A stretch of DNA of 64,000 nucleotides from Rapana venosa (Eukaryota; Mollusca; Gastropoda; Neogastropoda; Muricidae): assembly GCA_028751875.1 (NCBI GenBank), contig CM054143.1, positions 70,139,701-70,203,700 of the forward strand. Reading direction: 5' to 3'. Positions 56,180 to 64,000 of this stretch are shown piece after piece; positions within the stretch are counted from its first letter, which is position 1; the number at the start of each line of letters is the position of its first letter. The notes beneath the pieces are model-generated. The model had not been told where the DNA came from and did no database searches. It saw nothing but the letters and a program-made list of their open reading frames with translations. Made by a program: the position numbers and the translations under genes.

Positions 56180-58999
56180 TTTTCCATCTCAAGTTAAAAA
56201 ACGAAAAGTTATACTGTCCATAAATCAGGTGACTGCTTTTCTTACAAATTACAGGCAATTTAAATTCCCTGTGTACTTCTAAACCCATTGAAAAACACAT
56301 TACAAACATCCCTAAAATCTTACTTTACAAAAAACAGTCTATTGCACGAGGATCAATCAGGGGGGGTTCGTTAAAAAAACTATTCCAGTCACACTGCTCT
56401 AACTCCAATCATGACAGGTCTCTTCACAATATAAATGGGACACTAAAGTTCTATGGCCTCCCCTCTCCCCCCCCCCCCTCCCCCCTTTTTTGTTTGACTT
56501 TGAAAACGCATTTGATGTGATTCAAACCACTTTTGTTATTAGCTAAATTAGGAATTTGTACAAACTGCCACCTGAGTTATTCCAACTACTTAGGAAAAAA
56601 TTTTCGGTCTAATAGCAGCAACTTCGTATCTGTAAATAATCAACATCAGAACTCTACCCCATTAGTTTAGGGGGTACCACAAGGCTCCAGTATTGGGACC
56701 ACTCTTGTTGTCAGTCTATGTAAATGTTTATTTAACCCTGGGGTTTTTTTTATTTAAAATGTAACTGTGAATGTTTGCTGACAATACCATCTCTTTTGTA
56801 GTGGATTCAGGACTCCAGCAGCATTAACAAACAAACTTCAATACAGCTTTGACCGATTGATTATTTGGACTCAATTAAACCACATGTCCTTAAATGCACA
56901 AAAACAAAAGTGTATGTACGTATCAGCAACGACAGAAAGGCAAAAATATGAAGATAGGTTTAAACTTGTTATTGGATAAACGGAATAGTTGAAGAAGTTG
57001 ACTCTCATAAAATATTAGGTGTTACCATTGACAAAAATATGACTTGGACTGATCACATAATGTCACTGGGTAAACGCCTAGCTCACAGGCTACTTCAATT
57101 ATCCAAAATAAAACACTTTCTAAATAATCATTCTCGAAAACTATTTTTTTGTGGTCACATTCTACCAATCATTGACTATGCATCAACTATTTGGGATACC
57201 TGCAGTGGAACGAACTTGAAATTCATTCATCGTTTATATAAAAGAGCAGTAAAACTTGTATTGTTAAAAACAAACACCCTGACAATTGAGGATTATAAGC
57301 AAATAAATGTCCTGACATTTTGAAACTGACTTTTATTCAATAAAGCTGTGTTTATGCAAAAAGTTGTTAATCAAAATGCACCTCCGAAGATTACCAAAGC
57401 TTTCAAAGTTAACCAACATAGACACAACCATTTGCTAACATTTCCAAGACCCAGAAATAACCTATATAAATCGAGCCTCTTGTATTCAGGCAGTGACCTA
57501 TGGAATAAACTCCCCAAAAATTTGAAATGTATTAAAGGCAAAAATCAGTATAAAACACATCTAAAAAGATATTTCATGAATAAAAGTACAGAACACGACT
57601 TGTAAACTTAAGAGAGTGATTTAAGTGTCACTGACGTTATTCTTGTCATTAAAATCAGATATGACCCAAGTTTTCATATTCATATAGAGTACATGTGTAA
57701 GCATTGATCTATATATGGGTTGATATGATATCAACCCCAACACGCTTTGAGTCTGGTGTGTGTGTGTGTGTGTGTGTGTGTTGTGTGTTGTGTGTACAAG
57801 TGTGTGAGTGCGTGTGTGTTGTGTAATTGGTTTGGTTTTGGATTTTTACTTTCTTGCTGTCTTGGCCTTTTTACATTTTTTTGTGTTAGACAAAAATATG
57901 CTGATTTATTTAATTTTGTTGCTTTTAGTTTTCTTTTTCATTGTATTAGATGAGCTAAATTGTTATTGCTGAGGTTAGTACTGCTGGGTGGGTTTACATT
58001 GCCTGAATTTATTCTTTGATGGAAGGATTAACATTGTTCTGCCTCAAATCAAAAAGCACATGTACATGCGTGTATATGACCAGGGGAGAGGGAGGGAATG
58101 GATGTCTTTGTTTTACTTTTTTGCTCTGAATCCAATGTCTGCTTGGTTATTCTTGTTTTCCGTATATATGAGTATATTATGTGGTGAAGGGGATATGGGT
58201 GAGGATGTGTATGTGTATGTAAGTGTTTAAATGACACATCAGTTTCCTCTGTTTATATCCATTTGGTTGTTGTTGTTGTTATTGTTGGTGGGGGTGGGGT
58301 TCTGGTTTATTTCGCTTTTTGTTTGTTTTGGGTTTAGGGTGGTTTTCTTGGGGAGGGGGGGGGGTATTTTGGACTCTTTTTCTCGTCTTTTGTTAGTTCT
58401 ATATTGTTCTTCATTTGTCTTGGCTGTTATTCTTGTCCTATGTTAGTTATTGTCGCTGTTGTTGTTGTGTACGTATGTTTGTGTTTGTTTGATTGTTTAT
58501 TTCCTTGTTGTGGTTGTTCTTGTTGATTCATCTTTTTTTGTTGTTTTATTCAGTTGTTTGTATGGTTGAAGGTTTGTGTGTGTATTGTGTGTGGGGGGGG
58601 GGGGGGGGAGGGAAGCAGTTGGTGTGTTTTTTAATTTTTATTTGTTTTGTCTTCTTTGTTTGTTTTGGTTTGGTTTTTCTTTGTTGCTTGTTTGTTTGTA
58701 TTATGACGGATATTTTTTTCAAGATTTTAATTATTTGAATTGTATGGTTTAATATTTTTCTGGGTTTTTGTTTGTTTTTAATTCCATATATGCATATGTT
58801 ATTGTCTTTTCTTGTTTGATTTGTATAGTTTACCATAGATTAGGTTTGTTTATTCTATGGTCGGCATATACTTTTATCTTTTTTTTCTCCTTTTTTTTCA
58901 CCTTTAGATTAGTATGGCTTTGATGAAAAAAAGCAAATGCAAACTGCTTATTCAATGTACCATCTGAAAATAAACTTTTGACTTTGACTTTGACTTTGG
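56180..58999 (+). mobile_element. LINE-E, decayed, with long GT-rich 3' region
   Basis: RT motifs in order: a PIEKHI-like L-L-E-K remnant (about 56282), FDFENAFDVIQTT (about 56493), GVPQGSSIG (about 56671), FADNTISF (56774), HKILGVTIDKNMTWTDHI (about 57010) and IDYASTIW (about 57170). A C-terminal LLYSGSDLWNKLPKNLK lies near 57480. The last frames (57039-57323, 57348-57605) are open for about 90 codons each. A GT-rich 3' region ends at AATAAACTTTTGACTTTGAC repeats, a typical CR1-like tail. The active-site second aspartate is asparagine. Confidence 0.8.
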
Positions 59000-59029
59000 G
59001 CTGTAACCCACACAATGTCCTCAACCCGT

Positions 59030-59240
59030 CGCATCACCACAGCAGTCCTTCATCTGTGCTGGTGCTACGTAGCATTGGGGCGAGACGGCGCCAAGGCGTG
59101 CCATCCCCTCCACAGAGGCCAACTGTCAACCTGCACACTACAACCACCGTCACTGCCTTACACTCTCTTGGCCACATTGGCCCAGGCCAATAGCTGTGTC
59201 AGTGAACTGATGTGCAGCTCACTTGCCAAGGCCTACAACG
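59030..59240 (+). repeat. dispersed GC-rich repeat, copy 2
   Basis: Shares ordered blocks with the minus strand of 38900-39100. It contains an 84-codon open frame (59015-59269) reading CSSLAKAYNDNDVMCNC at its end, but the other copy does not keep this frame, so coding is not supported. Confidence 0.5.
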
Positions 59241-60289
59241 ACAATGATGTTATGTGTAACTGTGTTTGAATTGCCTTCACCATGACAAGCGCTTAACATA
59301 AACAATCCTGCTCTCTCAAAAATCCTCTGAAGGCAGATAGGCAGGCCTTATATGGCGAGGTACTAAAAACAGTCACACACCGCAAACTTCTCATGCAGTG
59401 GTGCAATTTCAATCTCACAGTGATTCCCAGGGGATGATGAGTTCAGAGTGCACGTTCTGGGTGACCCCTCAGAGTGTTAAGCTGGGCAAAAATGTGCAAC
59501 ATCATCATTTGCACATCATCTGCGTACTGAATATTATGGGGTATTGCCTACAAAAGTTCAAACTATTCCCATACCGGGTTTCATAACAGACGTGGTGGTG
59601 GAAACAATTTAGGCCTTTTAGGGCTTTTTAGGCCATTAAATTTTCCAAATTAGGGCCTATCGCAGGGTATCAAAGTGTATTTATAAACCTTTGTACACTA
59701 TTTTACTTTGATAAACCAATCACAAATTCATGTAAGCAAAGTCTTCTCGTCTACAACTGCAAGATGGATATTGATTATCTGACACAAATTCAAGTGAAAA
59801 TTCTCGAATAAAATGTCTTTCACTCATAGATACTCCAATGAATTAAAATCCTCACACATAAAAACATCCATGGTGTTATGGAAGTGACCATGTCCTTGAA
59901 ATACAAGTAATGTGAAACTGAAATAAGTTTGTCTCTGATTCCAAGATGTTTTTTACAAACAGCTAGCAAAGTGAACTTAAAAGACACTACCCTCAAACTT
60001 CACTGATGTGAACTAGTCTCCTTGCCCTTTCCAAAACAGATGGTTGCCCGGTACAGAACTGGTAATAAAATACCCCAAAAACAGTCACAGTGCCTCTTCC
60101 CCAAATTCTGTCCCTTTTTTTCATCTCCACTGCGTACATGCGGAATTTACACCATACACACCACGCAGCATAAAGACAGAAAAAAAAACGAGAAAGCACA
60201 CAAGAGAGACTGCTGGATGCAAGTTTCTTCATATGAATACATGTAAACCCCCCATAGGTCAATGAGACAGAGGGGAAGGCCTAACACTG

Positions 60290-61435
60290 GTTAAAAAGGA
60301 TGCCAACCCCTTGCCCAAATTGTTTTTTTTTTTAAAGCAAAATCTTCAGATAAAGTGGGCCAATAACAAATAACTGCGAATTTTAAAGTCAACTAAATAA
60401 ACCACATTGACGGGGGAAAAAAATATTCAAACTTTTGTTTTTTTCCTTACTTTTTGAAATTTTCAGGCTTTTGTAACTTCCTTTATAAATTGATTCGTTT
60501 CTGTATGCATTTTTCGGGAAATCTGTGAATAATCTCCTAAAAAAAGAAAGATCTGGCTCGGGTTTTATTGTTTTCCCTTCTGCACACGATGTACATAAAT
60601 CCCATTTTGTAAACTGCGCAAGGAGAAACAATAGGCCTTGCTATTCACAGGCACTGTGAAAAAATTGAAAAATCCGTAGGAAGGACTGTAGTGCAGTAAA
60701 CAAAAAGGTTTATTTTGACTCAGTGCTTTTTTCATATTTAAACACTTTTTCCAAAAAAAATTGGGGACATACCATAGGGGGGGATTTTGGGCTGTAAGAA
60801 AAAAACTGATGAAAGCAAAGCGAATATGATTTTCCAAGGAGGAAAATTTCCCTCCTTTGGAAAAATAGGGGGCGCAACATGTATAACGCGGGCCCTTTAC
60901 GGTGAAAATACGATCTTTTGGGCATCCTTTTTGCTTCATTTCTCATAAGTTTTATTTTGGCATTTTTTTTAATCTAATTTCATCAGAAACTCTCACTCAG
61001 GTTCCCTTTTTAGGGGCCCCCAGGGCAATACATCTTTTTTGGGTTTTTTTGGGGCCTTTTTTTGGATCTTCAAAAATCAGGGGTTTAGGGCTTTTTAAGA
61101 TTTTTACGAACCCTCCATAGTGAAAAAAACTCGCAAAGCTGCCCCCTTCGATTCCAAAACCAAATTTCATGGGGGGGGAGTTTGCACTTTGAAATGAAAT
61201 GGGCCCCTAGGGGAAACGAAAGTACAAAGAAGTTGTTCTTTCGATTTAACGACTTTTTAGTAATGATATTAGACGAAGGGGGAAGTAGGGAGAAATGAGG
61301 GGAAAAAGGGTATGCTTATGTGTGACGACAGTTTGTTTTTTTCACATGAAGTGAGGGGTGTGTTTTTCCCTGTGTGGTGGTGTTTTGTGTGTGTGTGTGG
61401 TGGTGGTGTGTGGTGTGTGTTGTGTGTGGTGTGTG
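60290..61435. other. low-quality stretch, no gene supported
   Basis: Homopolymer-rich sequence like the other two low-quality blocks. A (GTG)n-rich run at about 61370-61438 leads into repeat C, as in the other copies. Short frames are unreliable. Confidence 0.6.
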
Positions 61436-61439
61436 TGTA

Positions 61440-62240
61440 AAAATGACAAAGTACAATGTGCTTTTGAGAAGGAGTGTGAGACCAGTTCCCCAAACAGGGC
61501 CAGACTTTTTGGCTTTCAAATTCTATTTTTGCACTTCAGTCATCTCTCTTCAAATTGAACTCTGCTTTCATCATGAAATCAGAACTGCTATGTACCCCAA
61601 ACTAAGGTAAACAACTCTGCTCTTCTCATGGGGCAGTAAATTTTTTGTCTGCCAGGAAAAAATTTAAAACTGCATTGGCAAAAAATGCAGCGAAGATGAT
61701 GAGTATGGGAACCCTTTTTTTGAGAAACCCTTCTGATCTGCATGTTCTTGCGGGGTGATCGTACGGGAAACCAGCACGCCTGCAACCCCTACTGCATTTT
61801 CCCCCTGTGTTTTTTTTTAAACGGGGGTGAAAACCAGAATTGCAGCTAATTTGGGGAAAAAAGGAAAAGGGTTGACAGCTATGTATCAAAAAGCACCTAC
61901 AAAATCATATTCTCTGTTCCTCTCATTCTGAATTTTTATTGCATAAAAAATTTCAGTATGCAATATTATCCCGATTATAAAAAGTAAATAGTTTACAAAA
62001 AAAAAAATACAAAAAAAATTAAAATTTACAAAACAAAAAATCAAAAAGAATTTTCTGCCCCTCCCCCCCAAAAAAAATCGCCAAAAAGGATTCCCATTTA
62101 AAAAAAGGAAAATAGGATGAATCTAAACTACAAGGGGAAAAAGAAAGAAACCCATGCACAGCTGTTACCTTTCTCTCTTTTGTGTGATCAAAAGGGCCCA
62201 TACTTTGGAGGAAAAGGGAAAGCAGCCGGGAAAGGGGGTT
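61440..62240 (+). repeat. dispersed repeat C, copy d, corrupted
   Basis: Aligns along its length with copy b, but many bases are replaced by neighbouring bases: copy b TCTGCCAGGCCAAATTTGAC is here TCTGCCAGGAAAAAATTTAA. It ends at GGCCTCTGACTCC and passes into repeat D as copy c does. Confidence 0.8.
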
Positions 62241-62700
62241 TGGGGGGCCTCTGACTCCAAAAGGAAATGACAGTTGGAAAAGTTGGCTGCAGGGGAAAGT
62301 CTGTCACTGGGCAGTGAGATACACTGAGTCAACACCCACGGGCTGTGTTGGTGCCGGGAAAGAACAGACAGCCTGAACAAAAACTAAAACACAAACAATC
62401 CACCCTTGTCTCTTCATTCCACGCTATCTAACACAAACAAAGGGATGTCTCTTTCATTTCCACAACTGCAAGTATCAGCTATGTACAATCCACGGGGTTG
62501 ATAAATGGGAAGGCAAAGGGGAGGGGGGGGGGGAGCAAACTGGAAAAACAAGAAAGCAGAACTAGTTCTAACTTTCTACTTCCTACGACAACAACTAACT
62601 AACCCCCCCTGTCTACCGCTGTCTGCTGACCCGTCTTCTCTGTCTGTCACCCCCTCATTCCCCTAAAGGGCTGCCTTCACACTCCCAATCACCGTACGCA
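62241..62700 (+). repeat. dispersed repeat D, copy 3, partial
   Basis: Contains GTACAATCCACGGGGTTGAT and CTGTCTACCGCTGTCTGCTG as in copy 1. It ends near 62690; the 39-bp minisatellite is absent. The interval 62700-63330 is low quality and holds no feature I can name. Confidence 0.7.
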
Positions 62701-63339
62701 CGCGGGAAACAATGCGACTTGGACCCCCCCCAACCCCTTTTCTTTCTACTTGCCCTGCTAAAGTTTCAACCCCACAGACACACACACACCACCAACCCCC
62801 CCCAAAAAAACCCGGGCTTCTTTTCCAGTAGCCTGTTGTGGCAAAAAAAAAAAAGGTCCGGGGAAGGGCCTAGTTTTTTTTACCTAGAAATCCTCCGGGC
62901 CTTCCCCTGACTTTTTAGTGCCTGTTTCTGACAATGACCATTTCCTAAGCTCCACCCATTTTTTCAAGAAATAAAGATCTGTATGTTTGTCCATCGTGTC
63001 CGCGAGACCCCCAAAAACACAGAGGGGGCACTGCTGTTTTTGGAAACTGGGCAGAAATTAAATTATAGTGGAGATCCTTACCCATAAAAATCCACACTCT
63101 CTCAGCAAGTGGCTAAGGACAGTCGGGTTTGGGAGAGCCCCCAAAAGGGGCAAACCAGCCCCGGGGCTGCAGCAATAAGGATGTGCGAGTCAACCTCCTA
63201 GTCAGAGGTCATAGTTGATCACTAAAGACTAAGCGGAAAAAGGGGAAATTCCATAGGGGGAAAAGCCTTATCCCCTTAAACCGACATCATTTGGGCGTTG
63301 ATACGTTCAAATGAAATGATTCAACAGTGACCAGCCAAG

Positions 63340-64000
63340 GGGTAAACAGCCCCTGAATATTTTTTCATCAGTTTGGGGAGTGGCGTTTACCAACGTCTGG
63401 AAACAGCCCATCTTTTGTCCAATTCTTAACAACGGTAAGCCAAACCTATTTAAAATAGTTAAGACCTAAACATTTACATCTCATGTCGTAAATGCTGGAA
63501 AAAATGGGTTTTTTTAAAAAGATGTGTTTACTACTGTGAAAAGAAGAAAAAATTTTTCCGTTAACCAAGCAGGGTCGAAAAGGGAAGGGCTCCCTCCAAA
63601 CATCTTGTTTAACTGACCCTCAAAAATTAAATATCAGTTTGCCAGAGAACATGTCTTTTGGCAACTTGTTTTGATGTGACCCAAAACCACACCAAAATAT
63701 GGCATCACATTGTTTATAAACTAAAAAATTATGGAGATCGGCATATATATATATAACTTGATAAAAGATTTTCTGGGAAACAGACAAAAATTAAACTGAA
63801 CAGGGGACTCATATTTCCCAGAAGTCTCTTCAAATGGGCATTCCACAGGGGGCAGTTATTGCTCCTTTTTTATTCAACATCTTTAAAGCAGACTTTCCCA
63901 ACACTTACTAAGCATGTCGAATTTCTCAAGATGCCCGGGTAATTGTGGTGAAGGGAGCAATGAAAAGAATACACCCCAGTCCTTTAATTTCATCAAAAAG
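63340..64000 (+). pseudogene. LINE-C reverse transcriptase, second copy
   Basis: Homologous to 22730-23145 and extends beyond it. After the short (AT) run at about 63742 it reads IKDFLGNRQ and MGIPQGAVIAPFLFN (63834-63878), the G-x-P-Q-G-x-x-x-x-P motif of LINE RTs, upstream of the active site, which lies outside the window. Base quality is poor. It provides the uninterrupted version of the site where the Penelope-like element inserted in the first copy. Confidence 0.75.

Overview
This window is animal genomic sequence, not bacterial. There is no dense run of coding ORFs. It holds spliced-looking exons with GT/AG borders, (TTAGGG)n telomere-type repeats, very abundant (TG)n/(AC)n microsatellites and many broken copies of retrotransposons. 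A SINE 3' module typical of gastropod genomes (55660-55760), a tRNA/5S-type SINE (9685-9970) and the mixture of LINE, Penelope-like and DIRS-like relics point to a marine mollusc, most likely a gastropod. That assignment is inference, not proof. Three runs of exactly 500 N (5752-6251, 25231-25730, 42038-42537) are scaffold gaps. Sequence at 560-3720, 39400-42037 and 60290-64000 is full of spurious-looking homopolymers and should be treated as low quality.

Layout. 1-5751: low-quality and simple-repeat sequence ending in an interstitial telomeric tract and a GT/CA-rich minisatellite that runs into the first gap. 6252-11110: one minus-strand non-LTR retrotransposon interrupted by a piggyBac-like element at a TTAA (7012-8476) and by a SINE. 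11800-14040: microsatellite, a copy of an unnamed dispersed repeat (called C here) carrying a 149-base poly-C, then a DIRS/Ngaro-like RT-RNase H relic. 14040-16800: strongly skewed sequence including 314 bases without a single G. 16800-21830 (+) and 26634-33035 (-): two inverted copies of a long composite repeat made of D, a 39-bp minisatellite, E and a LINE-A 3' end. The left copy also carries a Ginger-like 932-bp terminal-inverted-repeat element; the right copy also carries a 1.27-kb LINE-B. Between them lie a second C copy fused to a LINE reverse transcriptase (LINE-C) and a Penelope-like element with an open GIY-YIG reading frame. 33035-37920: a third C copy split by a CR1/L2-like LINE-F, then LINE-G with an RNase H domain. 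42538-44040: a 35-bp minisatellite and two symmetrical phase 1-1 exons encoding four-cysteine modules. 44697-45881: a second LINE-B. 49950-54925: a candidate promoter and several candidate exons of an unrecognised gene. 54436-54640: an almost perfect 83-bp-arm hairpin. 56180-58999: LINE-E. 61440-64000: a fourth C copy, part of D and another LINE-C reverse transcriptase.

No complete cellular gene is visible. The main story is layered insertion: several insertions can be dated relative to each other because an uninterrupted paralogue (an 'empty site') is present elsewhere in the same window, or because removing the insert restores a reading frame.
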